Assembly (NCBI RefSeq): GCF_964199755.1
Contig: NC_133903.1
Coordinates: forward strand, 54,876,739 to 54,940,738
Direction: 5' to 3'
Length of the DNA stretch: 64,000 nt
From: Larus michahellis
Taxonomy: Eukaryota; Chordata; Aves; Charadriiformes; Laridae
The stretch's first letter is position 1. Each line of letters opens with the position of its first letter. Of the stretch, positions 24,330-36,699 are shown in pieces. The position numbers and the translations under genes are program-made. A model generated the notes under the pieces. That model had not been told where the DNA came from and did no database searches. It saw only the letters and a list, made by a program, of their open reading frames with translations.

Positions 24330-26630
24330 GGGAGAGCTGAGCACTTCTCAAAATCTCATCAGAAAGGGCATCGGCCACACATCAGTCCAAAGGCTTCAGA
24401 AGCCTTGTCAGGAGAAAGGAAGCTGCTTGAGATGATGCAGTGAGTCAGAAATTTTACAAGAGCCCTTTTGAAATCATGTCTGGTGCTTCATCTCTTCTTG
24501 TTAGGCTAATACCACTTTGAAAATAGCATGTCTCTGTACTTCAGTCTCCTGACCGCATCTAGGTAAAAGGCAGGAATGACATTTGTAGGGAAAAGTGCCC
24601 TCTTCCATTATCCCAGCAGACCAGCTTTTGAGCGCGTAACGTGGGCTTAGACCCAAGAGCAAGAGTAGACACTAATAAGGCCTAATAATAACACAACCAC
24701 TTTTCTGTATTTCTTTAATTGTTACAACTATGTAACTACCGTTATTTGAAAAATAATGGCAATGCTTCCAGTGGTGTATAGATTAATTTGTGCTAGGCAG
24801 ACGCTGCAGGTTAGTATTTTGTTTTGTTTTCATCTAAGCATTTCCTTTAACACTAGCACTATAAGAAAGTTATTATGACATTTGCTACGTTAGAATATTT
24901 TCAATTACAGTGACTTTTCCACCATCTTCCAGAGAGCTTTTGTCTGATTGTGAACACAATGCGAGTGTGTGATGGTAGGATTGTTCTTCCTGAAGGCTCT
25001 GGTTCAAAAGCAGGAAAGTAGGAGTGGTGACATGTGTATAAGGGTTCTTGGGTAACAAAAAAATGGTAGAATGAATTGCAGAGTATGGTGACAAAGCTGG
25101 GCTGATGGACATCCTAAAAAGTTTGAAGCACATACAATAAAGGCATAGTGCCGCGATTGAGAGACGGCATTGAGAGACGGCATAGTGCCGCGATTGAGAG
25201 ACGATTCTCCAACATCAAGTCTGGTGGTTGTGATGAGCACTTTATTTATTCTTTCTTAGACTTGGTACCAGCTTTTGTTACACAACTTTATGCACTGGGT
25301 ATGTTTGGATAATATAAAGCAGCTTCCCAGAGACATTTTGTTGCAAATATGAATATGTTACAGACTTTTTAATCGTTGAAGTCCTAGACATAGTTGGACA
25401 TCTGGAAAAAAAAACCCAGAAAGGATAGTCCAGACTTAGTACACCCTGTGAGGTCAGGCGGGTGTATTCCTGCCCTCTCACTACAAACTGAAATGGGTTT
25501 GAATGTTCTCAGATGAATCTTGTATTCGATGAAACTTTTAAGTTTTCAGCCCACTTGCAGAAAAAATTATTTATGCCTGTGCTACTTACTGCTCTGAGCT
25601 ACAAAGCAACCTTTTTGATTTGGCTGGAGGAAGAGAAAGGCTGTGTCGCAATGCTGTCGTTGTGTTTGTAGCAGCAGCCGAATAAAACGTGCAAGCCCAT
25701 CTCACCACCTCAGCACCCATACCTTGGAACGTTTGTGGAATATGTGACTTGGAGAAGGGTTTTGTTTTCTTTCTGTTAAATTCAGTTTCAGTATTTCTGT
25801 CCTCAAAGATAAGTGTGATGGTGTACACAGTGCGGTGTCTAGGAGAAGCCAGAAGCTTGGCCAAAGACAAAAAGAAATAATGGTGTTAGAACTAAGATTA
25901 GATCCTTTTTTGATCAAGTGAAGTCCTCTTTGCAAGACTTCGGTTACCTCATCTTTCTCTTTCACTCTCATCTGTGACACCTTTATAGAGTTATTGTATA
26001 TCTGAGCGCTGTGGAGTCTACACTGTGTCTACAACAGCTTTTGCCTCTCCCAGTTTTTCCTGTAAGAGGTCAGTTATCATAGTTGAACATCTCTTCTCCA
26101 AAATTAACTTGGCTTCAAATAAAAGGAAGTATCTTTGTAATTGTTTTGTTTACTCTGAAATATTTGATGTGCTGTATAAGTAACAAGCATTCAGTACGCT
26201 TTAGTTTTTAATTTTATTTTATATGTTAATTATTCATTCCATATGTTTTGATTTTTTTAAAAAAATACATTATCTCTGTGAATTTACTGAAAATTTGTAG
26301 CATGATGGAGACATCTCTTTTTCTCCAGAACAAGCTGAGTATAGAGAGCACCACATTGAGCTTTCAGTGGGTTTCACCCAAAATGACAAGAGGTCATTTA
26401 ATTCCCAGTTGATTGTCAGGGAAATGGATTTATGTCATTAAACCCTTTCGAAAGGTCACAGAATAACACTTGGTGGATCTTTTCTTCTGACCGTTGACTT
26501 ATTATTCTAGTGTCTTGGATTATTTCTCTCTCCCTACATTTAAAGCCCTTCTCCAAATGAAAAAAAAAAAAAAAGGTTCCCAGTTTTGATTTGTGCGCCC
26601 TTTGCTTTTTTGTGAAGAGTAGAAGCTCAG
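24330..26630. other. Intronic sequence between CR1 and a candidate regulatory block
   Basis: No exon or LINE was recognised. The main structured feature is the minisatellite at 25142-25202. There is an A run near 26561-26574. Confidence 0.45.
25142..25202. repeat. Minisatellite, two 24-bp units plus an internally deleted unit
   Basis: GGCATAGTGCCGCGAT followed by TGAGAGAC occurs identically at 25142-25165 and 25179-25202. Between them (25166-25178) lies GGCATTGAGAGAC, the same unit lacking 11 bases (AGTGCCGCGAT). Perfect identity of the flanking units implies a recent expansion. Confidence 0.9.
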
Positions 26631-26639
26631 AGCTCCCCT

Positions 26640-27420
26640 GAGAGCTGAGTAGCCTGGAGGGCTAGCAACATCCCACAGCTGAGAAGCTGGCAGCAAGAGG
26701 GAAGCTGGTAATTAGAAGTGAAAATGTGGTAGTTCAGAAGTAACTATCAGCCAATGATTAAATTTGAATTTCCAAGTGGGTTCTTCTTTTGTTCAGGCTC
26801 TGTCTGGGCATTTGGTGCATTCTGCTACTTCTGGGCAGGAGAGTTGCATTTGCTGTAATTAGCAGGATGTCAGTGCCGGCTGGTGCAAAGCTGGCCCCCT
26901 TCGAGCTGCTGTAGATGCTGCAGATGCTCATGAGGCTTGAGCCTCTTCATTGATTTCCTTTTAATATCTGGAACAACTCAGTAGTGCTGCTGATGCTTTT
27001 TACAGCTCTGAATGGTCTGGAGTTGTGGTTTGAGAGCATGGCCCCTTTGCTGGGTATTGCGTGAAGCAATTATGATTAACTTGGGAGTGCCGGGCTGCTG
27101 GCACCTCTGAGGTTGAAACAATTCATGTTCACGATAGGACGTTTTTGAACTGAGGGCCCCTTACTTTTTAAATTCACTTTTCTTGGCAGTCTGTCAGAGC
27201 CCAAGTCTGGCAACCTTTGTAAGTGAGATGCAACAAGCCTCACTTATTTTAGCTATTGGTCTGTCACTGTGTTTTTAATTTACTGTAATTTAATAACTGA
27301 CACAATGCTGGAATAAATAAATGGGCTGTGAACATTCTCATAGACTTTGGAAGTCCAGATCAGGGAAAGATTTAGCTTTTAATTAACACTGTCCATGAGA
27401 TTTATTGTTAAAATTGTATC
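26640..27420. other. Non-coding block, possible conserved regulatory element
   Basis: This stretch lacks simple repeats and transposon signatures and is dense in homeodomain-type ATTA/TAAT and GTAATTAGCAGG-like strings (around 26856). No open frame spans it. The impression of constraint comes from composition and motif density only. Confidence 0.22.
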
Positions 27421-27429
27421 CTTTTAAGT

Positions 27430-30400
27430 AAGTAAATCTGAAGTTGAGTAAGAGATGAGTAATTGAAACCTGATGTGGAATAACAGAATGCATTCTCGTG
27501 CAAGCAGTAGTGGAGCATGGTGCCTTCCCCAGCAGGGCGAGCCGAGGCCCATCGTAGCTCTAGACTCTGTTTCTCATAAGTTATGGGTCATTCCACTGCT
27601 AGGCCATAAGTTGGATGTTGTCATTATTTATCCTCTCCCTTTATTTTTCCTGTGTACAATACGTTGCTATATTTTGAAACACACATGTTCTTCATGACAT
27701 ACACAGTATTTTACATGTATAAACCAGATTATAAGTATAGCAAAGAGCTTTAGGAAGGTCTTCAGATGCCCAGCTAAAAAGAACTGTTGAAGGGGTTTTC
27801 TTCTTTTAGCGCCTACTGCTATGTAAATTCCCCAAAAAGAGGCCCAGGCAAGGGAAGAAGCTGCAAAGGCATCCTCTCTGTATAGAGGAATCTTAATCAT
27901 TAGCAAAATTCTAATTCATCAGGGATCAGAAGATGTTCTTCTGATTTTCATCCATTATATAGGGGTAGCTGATAGCTGATTTGCCACTTTTCCTTTGAGA
28001 GTCAGTTTGTAGGATGTGATTTATGTTCTTACATTCCGATTTTGTGATTTTTTTAAATTTTTTTTTTTAAACACGCAATCTTCTTTTAAATCCTACTGAG
28101 TATTTCTGACTCTTATGAGTGGTTTTGTAGTGAACCCTGAGCAGTAGTAAAAGGTTCACAAAACTAGAGAATATTTTATGTGCAGAAATTTGATGTTCCA
28201 TATGGACTCCTCTTAAGATCTTTGGTCTCCTACTTTTCATAGCAGCAAATATGGTCCAGATATGAGGACCTCTGTGATCAGCTCTCTTCATTGCAGGCTG
28301 AAAATCTACAGGGAATGTCAAAGTCATTTATTTTGTTGGTTGTGCTATTCAGGGTGAGACAGATTAGGTTGGGCATTAAGCTAACTGTCCCATTCCTTTC
28401 CTCCTGAACTGGTTTTAACCGGGAGTCAGATTTGGCAGTGGTCATGCTTGTCTCTCTTGTTTCAAAATCTGTTTATCTGTGAAGGTCCCAATAGTTCTTG
28501 GTAAGTTCTTTGATCTCTCTTGAAAATTTAAAAAGTTGATAGTTGGTATTGGGGGAAGGGGAAAAAAGGTCTTCTCAGTGTCAATACCAGCCTAACTTAA
28601 TTTTCAGAGAATTTGTTTAATAAATAAAGAGAGACTATCTGCAAACTCACTGCGTTTCCTTGCAATAAGGGTCTTCGTTGGGTAATATAATCTCTTGTGT
28701 GAGGGCTGCATGTGGAAGCGGCTCCTATAAAGGTGGGACCTTTACAAGGATTTTGGTGAATCTGGATGTCTAATGTTGCTCTGTCATCATTCATGGGGCC
28801 TCTTCAGTTCTCTCATTTGAGGCCATTCTGAAGACTCTGGGTTTGGAGCTCTTAAGCACTGGGAGAATTTTTTGGCCTGCGTTATGTTTATCATGGGGTA
28901 CCTCAGGTGTAATGGTCCCATCCAGCTTTAAAAATCAATGGGTAGCTCTAAGAGCAGCCCCTTTTTCAAGAAGATTTGGATGGAATGCAGTGCAAATGTC
29001 TTCACTGGCATGTTGGTCCTCTTATGTCAGTAAATGGCTGAAGGTGTTGCCTTGGGCATTGCAGACCAGCCAGCCAGGGTCATAGCAGGGAGAGCAATGC
29101 TATCATGCTTTTATACATTGGTTTTTTGGTTGTGCTTTTTTTTTTTTGTCAGCTCTACAGAAATCCCCTACCCAAACCCTGTAATTGTCGGATGTTCTGT
29201 TAACACTCTTCCCCCACCAGTTATTATCTCCTAAGATTATCAAAGGTAACTTCACATGGACTAATTGTAATAACTGAAAAGGCCTAAGGGGAAGAATTCT
29301 GTCTCGACGTTGCAAGTAGGGGATTAAGTGTGTATATATTCAGTGTCATTTGCTGAGAGGTGTCTATGTACATACCTGTCAGAAGAACTGTAAAATCATT
29401 TGAAATATTGCAAAGGATAGATATGTGGTGATATGGAGGCTCAACTTTCTTTTCCTTTTGTTGCATTATCCCATTGAAGCTAATTTTATATGCTTTTTTT
29501 TCTCCCCTTGTCTGTGTAAGCTAGTGTTAGGCTCCTTGAGAAGGCACTTAAGATCTTCAAGGATTATTGTGCTAATTTAGCTTTCATTTCATCAGGTATC
29601 AAGGCCTGATATTATCCTGCTATTTGTTACTTTACTTTTACTATAAATTACTGACACTAGAGATGGCTGGTGATTGCAGTGAGGATGACTGAGCTGCAGG
29701 AAGGAAATACTACTTTTTGATCTCTACTTGCTTTGCTGTCTTAAATATCCTACAAGTGGTTATGATCCTCTGGGGCTCAGTCATTCAGTAATGCTGATTA
29801 AAATAGTCAATCTGAGCAACGGAGCCTGACAGATTTTCTGCCAGAGTCCTTTAAAGAATACGTGTAATGTATCTTTTAAGAAATTTAGTGGGCAATTGCT
29901 TTCAGTCAGCCAAAATATTTCCCGTATAAAAGAATGCCTACTGTGCTGGACTTGTGATGGGAAGTACTGTCATGTCAGAAATAACAGGCTTGGATTCACG
30001 GCATCTTCTCCTTACAAATATATTTTTTTCTAATGATCAGTGTTTTTGTTAAAAATAATGTTAACAGCACTAGATTTGTATTTGTTCTATAGTATTCCTG
30101 GGTTCTAAGTTGTTTCTTGTGAATTGTAGTGTATTAAGTAATACAGGCATCTGAAGCCATTCAGCAGATCAGCTTTATTTAAATAAGGGGTAAAAAGTGA
30201 ATTACCTAACTGTTCAAAAAGATTTATCTGTCTTAATTTTGGCCTGGGTGGAATCACTCTTCAAGCTTTTCTTGGGACTTTTGGATAAAACAGAGCCGCT
30301 TTCAATGTGAAAGCGATGATGTGCGGTGCAAGCCCACCCCTCGAGTGTGATGTTATCGCCCTAAAAGTTGCATCTTTAAATAGTTAGCGTGAACTCCTTC

Positions 30401-33400
30401 CTGTTAATGATGGTACTTGCTCCTAATAGACATAGAAAGTAAATAGAAAAGTTATTTTGTTTCTACTTTGTTGCTGCTTTGTTTCCAGGCGCATTTCACC
30501 TAGCCGTGAACAAGGGGCGTCCTTTCACAGAAATAAATTTCAGTGCCGAGTGTCCTAGAATACCTTATTCTGCGGCACAGAGAAATGCAATTCTTCTCAT
30601 TGACTTAATTGGGACTTAAAGGACATGTGTTCTTTAAAGACATGGGAGAGGTGTTTCGTTTTGTTTTGCCACGTCGCTCCCTTACGCCGGTGCAACTCCT
30701 GAGTATTTTCCACCCATTTCAGTGTTGTTTGAGTATATGGTGGTATGGAGATGGTTATTCTTCTGTAGGTTTGTGCAGCAAAGGAAAACTAATTGACAAA
30801 TGGTGACAGCCTGGAGTTCTGCCGGTGCCCCTTTTCCCATAGATGTTAAGTGTCCGCTGCAGAAAGTGTGAAATTTGAATACTTTGGGTTTTGTCTTTAA
30901 GCAGAATATAGTGTTGCTTTTGCTTCCTGCACCAAATGCCATGGGAGAAAGGATAGTTTTGATCTGGGCTGTCCATACTGTGATGTGTAGGTGTCTCAGC
31001 TTTCAGGGATGAAAGACGACTGTCACTTAAAGCGCTTGCCATATGAGAAAACAGTGTCTATTCTTGCAGAGCTGTTTGGGGGAAGGGAGAAAGCAAATGC
31101 TTTGCATACGGGAAAAATATCTGCTCAGGGGGTATTTGATTTCACTAAACAAAATATTATCCAACCTCCTTTGCATGACTTTCATACCATAATGGGGTTA
31201 AAATGAACAGCCAAATGCAAATGGTTACACTTCTTGTTCCATATTTGTTCTCATGCCCTCTACCAACCTTAACCATAATATCCTGTCTTTTTTTTTTTTT
31301 TTTTCTTAAGAATTAAAGAAATATATACTAGGAAATCAAAAGGCATCTCGTTTGCCTAGTAATAAATAATACAGAATTCGGTCAAATCCTAATGAGAAGA
31401 TACTGTTTATTTCTACTAGAAATATTTTGCAGACTGAATGTATGACTTGAAAGAAGTGGTTTCATTTCCAAATTTTAAATCCATTTGTATGTCAGTAAAG
31501 TGTTTACAGTATTTGATGAAAGCCGTTGCTACTTGAGACAATATTTGTTCTTGAAGCCTGTATTTAGTAATTGCATGTGCAGTTCAAGGAGCGTAACAGG
31601 AATTCTCTGAGCATGAACTTACTTTTCACATTTTGGAGGAATATAAAGAGATAAAAAAGGAAATGTTTAATGCTGTGCTTGTAAATTAGTGCTCTTGACT
31701 GGGGGGAAAAAACTCCTGGTTTTAGTCTCCTTTGTGGCTTCTTTGGCTTTTATTAGTTTTCTCGTCACTCTGCAGAGCTCTGAAATGAGTGATTTTTGTG
31801 TATGTAGAAAAAGGATTTTATAATCGTCAGGATTTTTCTGTTTTGCCTGAATCTGTCCAACATTTGTTCAGATGAAGCGAAAGGGAAGACAGCTTGAAGT
31901 GTCTTTTTCCTGTTGCACAAGATTTGATCCTTGCTTGAGTTCTGCAGAATTTACTAGTTGGAGCCAAACTAGGAAACATTTTGGATATTTTACGTTCATT
32001 CATCTTTGATGTTTGGGATTTGGGACTTCAGTGGTTTATTTTGGATATAAGCCCAGGTGAAAATGTGCTGGAAAAGGGGTGCACCTGGCAGGCGAGGTTC
32101 TGGCAGCCCTTTTCTGGCCTGCACCAACAGGTTCTGTCCTGGGCCAATTTTAATCCGAGGCGTTTCTAGGGTTTCCGTCTCCCTTGTCTCTGGATACTGG
32201 TATGTCTGAAGGTACAATATACAGGAGGGTCACCCCCGTGGAGCACAAACACTGAAGGTTTGGAAATTCAGTGCTAGTGCCTGCTTTCCAGGGTGAGTTT
32301 TGTGTTATTTTTTGTTCTGTGTTTTTTTTTTTTTTAATGATGAACTTGCCCTCTATGGGGCTCTGTTGATTGTTGAGATTTGGAGATGAAATGGCGTACA
32401 CTGAACTTTGTGATTTATATTGTCTTTGGTAGAAGGCTTATTCAAAGATGCCAGGAGTATTTGGAAGCATCATCTGATCCAGAGCGCAGCTGCATTTTCA
32501 CTCACATTCTTTTATGAGGAGCAGAGCACACTTTGGGGCTCTGCTATTGAGCTGCTCTGACGAATCATTTCTACTGGCAATTCAAAGTCCTGGAGTTTTA
32601 TTTGGGTTTTAATGTATTCTTGTGTCAGCCAACATCTGCTTAGATGTTTTCTATTAACATCCCTTTAATTTTGGGATATACTTTACTTAATTGAAACTTT
32701 GAAGTCTCAGGAAGATATTTTGACCAAACCTGTTCTTCCTTACACTAATGTAAATGCAGAATAAATGCATACTGTGAGCGATGCTGGTAATAAATTGTCT
32801 TTGTTGAAGAGTCCATGATTTGAAAGTTTCCAGTACCTTTGGTTCAGCAAGACTCCAAATTTCTTGACTTTCCAAGCATGCTGCAAGGCTTGCCTGCTCA
32901 TCTGAGCTGCTTAATAAAGAATAGGTGGAAGGAAGAGTAGCTCTTAAAAATCACGAATGGGTAGCGGTAATCACTGATAAGTGCTACCTTAACATACTTT
33001 ACACTGTTTTAAAAAAAAATATGTATTTAAATGCATTTTTTGCACATGTGCCAAAAGCATAGAGCAGTCACAGTTTTAAATGAACACCCTGATCTGGTGT
33101 TAGAAATGTGGTGTGGTTCAATTCTTACGTGCGCATGATGAACAGCAGAGAAATATAACGTACCATGAAGTTATGCAGCGGTGCCAGCTCTTCAGTTGTT
33201 TTGTGTTTATAAGCAGATGCTTATTCTTTAATCTAGGGAATGATTGGTATATTCTCCACAGTGTGACTGATTTACCAAGAGATGCAATCAATTTGTTTCC
33301 AAGCAGAGACATGTCTGGTCTAATACAGTACAGGCACACTAATGACAATGCAGTTTCCAGTGCTTTTTCTTATTTTCCAGTTTTTAGTGATTGGGGTTAT

Positions 33401-35010
33401 TAAAAAAAAAAATTAAAAAAAAATAATCCATCTGTACCAGTTTAGTTTTTCAGGGGAGAATGTACTGGGGAGCAGAATTACAGATGTTCATGTGCCCAAC
33501 CCCTATAATGGTATTAGCAAATGACAAAGCTGCAACGCTATGAGGCATGGCAGCTAAAATGATTGACCTATTTTTCTTTCAAAAACTTTGTTTATATAAG
33601 AAGCTTTATATCTCAAATAAAATTAGTTTTATGGGAATGGGAACTATACTTGTAATGATTCAGTTTAGAAAAGTAATGTCAACACCCCCAAGGATTTCTG
33701 GCCTTTGATTTTTCCAGTGTCCAATGAAAGTCTTTCATAGAGGCTGGGTAATGTCTCCTTCTGACTTCTGTTGCAGCACACAAAGAGAAGTGTCTTGACA
33801 GCTTCCAAACCAATAATATCTTACTTATGTTTCAATATATGAATAACAGCACAGGCTTTCTAGAGATTATCTTTTTGTAATGTCTTTAGTTCTGTAACAT
33901 GCTGTAGCCAGATGAATACAAATCCTTCAGCATTTTGAAGAACAGGAATGTATCCCTTTAAAAAATGTGTGTTATAGCAGGGATGGGCAGTAACATTAAT
34001 TCACTGAGCCAGAGTTTTATTCTTTTAATTAAGAGGTGCAGTTAGCAGAGCACATGATGCTTCTTCCTCTTCATGCTGTTTCTTTCCTCTTTTCTAATCT
34101 CTCTTCTCCAGTGTGTTGTTTTTTTTTTTTTTTTCCACGGTCCTTGGGAGTCTTGTTTTTTCAAAGTGATCCCCTGCTGACTATTTTGAGGTCTCTCTAA
34201 GCAGTTTCTTCAGCTCTGATTTAAAAGATGTTCCCTGTGATTACACAAATAATTCCATTGCTGTCCATGTGATTAGTTTCTTTGCGGTGGAAGAGCTTGG
34301 AGCAGAAGAGGCCAAAGAGCTGTCAGTACTTCTTGATCCATCTGCGGTGATGATGTCTCATCCAACTGGGATGCGTCATTGTGCATCCCTGGTTTGTCAC
34401 CTTGGTCTGGGGACTGTGTAAATGAGTCTTTGCATCAGATAGCGCACGGAGAAACGAGAGAAGCCATTCTGTGCAAACTGGTGCTGGAAATGCTCTGCTG
34501 CTGTTGAAAAAGCTGTTCCACGTGGCGTTGCTGCAGATGTCTCCAGTCGTTCTCAGCAGGCAAGTCCTATGGCAAGTTCTGGTGCTTTATCAGCTACAGC
34601 AAGAAGTGAGAACTCCTGCTAATCTTCTCACAGAGGCAATTGCTGCGGTGAGGAAAAATGCCTCAAGCTGTTACCTCCTCTGCAGGGCTGGTTTGTTTTC
34701 CCCTTTTCCATCATCTCCCTTTGCCCCCCAGCGTATGCAGCACTGCCTGCGATTGCCTTTTTTCTTCTAATGACAGTGAATGTTGCTAATTTATTCTTGT
34801 CTTGAGGAAAACTTTGAAAATAGTAACGCCATTTAATTTAATATCTGCTGGTTCCTAGATTACTGTGGTGGCAGAATCTGAAGTGTTCAGAGTGGGGACA
34901 TCTGTGTTTGTTCAAGAAACAACAGGAGATGCAGCGGATGGAAAATAGATGAAGTTTGTTGAGGCACAAGAAACTGGCAAGATACCTTGAAGAAAGTGTT
35001 AAATAGCAAT
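27430..35010. other. Intronic AT-rich sequence, nothing specific recognised
   Basis: No exon, RNA gene or full repeat was identified. There are T-rich runs near 29138, 31288 and 34120. One degenerate TCTCATTGACTTAATTGGGA motif at 30595-30614 matches an ancient amniote repeat motif discussed in the findings. Confidence 0.45.
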
Positions 35011-35017
35011 CTCTGCT

Positions 35018-35152
35018 TAAGGCCCCAATCCAGCAAAGCACTTAAACATATATTGTAACTGTAAACAGTTGAGACGTCCAGTTGATTTAAATGGGACTAG
35101 TTTTGTGTTTAAAGTTAGATACTCGCTTGAGTGCCTTTCTGGATCAAGGCCT
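35018..35152. mobile_element. Palindromic MITE-like element, about 132 bp
   Basis: The left arm GGCCCCAATCCAGCAAAGCA (35021-35040) and the right arm, read in reverse complement from 35151 as GGCCTTGATCCAGAAAGGCA, match at about 19 of 25 positions. The inverted similarity continues inward less well. The centre holds AGTTGATTTAAATGGGACTA, resembling the ATTGACTTCAATGGGACT motif of an old palindromic repeat widespread in turtles, crocodilians and birds. Most likely a non-autonomous DNA transposon fossil. The superfamily is not assigned. Confidence 0.55.
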
Positions 35153-35159
35153 AAGTGAG

Positions 35160-36480
35160 TGAGAGTTTTGAGTTGTTTTTCATTTGCAAGAGTGAGACTT
35201 GAAAGTGAGAGCTGACCAGTGGTTAGTGATGTCCTGGGGCATCTGAGATCTCAGAGAGACTTTTTAAGGCTGTATCTTGGCTGCTACTTTTCCTGCCGCT
35301 TGGAAATATGTTTCTTTTTCCCTGCTTATTTTTCTGCTCACAATTCAAATGACTTATGCAGAACGTGAATCAAAAAGATGCAAATAATTCATTACATGCC
35401 AGGGTAATGGTGTAACTGATCACATTTTTCAAGAGCCTCAACCCAACTTGTGTGGTGGGAGAGAAACAAGGGAAGGAGCGATGAAAGTAGTGAAGTAGAG
35501 GTGTCTTTCCAGTTCGCTGACATAAGTACCTGTAAAATTCTTAGCTTTATGTAAGTACACATAAAACTATATGTGAGGTTTTAAAATATATAGGTCCTAT
35601 GTAGATTATCAGTATCTTTTTGTGCATCTTCGGTCTATCCTAGAAGGGTTTCTTAGGGAAACAGGATTTTTTCAAGCAATTATTTCTGTATGATTTTCAT
35701 TACTGGGAGGAACTTGCTTAGTGGGCTTGATCCCACAAACTATTCCTCCTGCAAGTTGTCTTTACTCCAGAGAGCTCACTGCTGACTCGAGAGGAGACTA
35801 CCCTGCAGAGATTGCTATCCTGCTTCAGGTTGGCCATGGACTTACTCTGCAACCATTTGTCTCCTTCCCAGTCTGTGTGAAGTAGGATAATAATGTTTAC
35901 CCGCCTGTGTAATACAAGTTCAGATGCTTGAATGAAAGGCCTTACTGTGCAAAAATACTATGTAGCACTATTGGGGGGGGAGGGTAAGTATTCTATACCT
36001 GCAATTTTAGACTACTTACAGTGAATATAGTGAAGTTTTTGTTAACAAAACAAAGGTAAGGTGTACTTGGTTTGCACTAGTGTGTGGTGTCGCTCTAAAA
36101 ATAAATAATATTAGGAAATAATGATACAGTTGTCACTAGGTTAGTATTGTCAAAAATGTGATATTCCTGGTTATTGAACTATTCTGCTTCTGGCTGACGC
36201 GCTGCCTACCTCCTATTTCTCTCATGGCTTTCAAGTTCGTGTCGTTCCTCAGTCTAAATAGCATAGTACTTTGAAGGAGCTGGCAGGGGAAAAAAGATTG
36301 CAATAGCAGGGTGATGAAGAGTTGAGAATCGAATTTGCTAAAGAATAATACTTTTTTTTATTGTGTATTGCATCTGCAGGGCCTAGGCAAGATTAATGTC
36401 ACGGTTCAGGTTATGTACAAACGCCTGGTAAAGAACAGTCTCCTTTCTCTGGTACTTTTATAGTCTAAATCTCAGTGGTG
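35160..36480. other. Intronic sequence
   Basis: No exon recognised. GGGCTTGATCCCACAAACT near 35724-35743 resembles an arm of the palindromic element just upstream, so a second decayed copy may be present. A run of Gs lies at about 35972. Confidence 0.35.
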
Positions 36481-36498
36481 ATGATGTCAGTGGTAAAA

Positions 36499-36640
36499 CC
36501 CCATTGTCTTCAACAGGGACAGGAGTTTGCCTCTCCCTTCAACGTATAATGAAGCGTGTGAGGAGGAGCAGTAGCCCAGAGCAGAGATTTGCCCAAAAGT
36601 CACACAACAGATTAAAAATAAAGCATAGATTCTCCCAAGT
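36499..36640. mobile_element. Ancient SINE or DNA-element remnant (MIR-like tail)
   Basis: CCCATTGTCTTCAACAGGGA at the left edge resembles the amniote CCATTGACTTCAATGGGA motif. Further right, GATTTGCCCAAAAGTCACAC (36582-36601) followed by AACAGATT resembles the TTGCCCAAGGTCACACAGCA block of MIR/CORE-SINEs. The copy is strongly diverged. It could be two separate remnants side by side. Confidence 0.35.
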
Positions 36641-36699
36641 CTACAGCAGACACTTTTTAAGCTGCCCAAAACACTTCTCAAGAAGTAAATGAAAGAATA

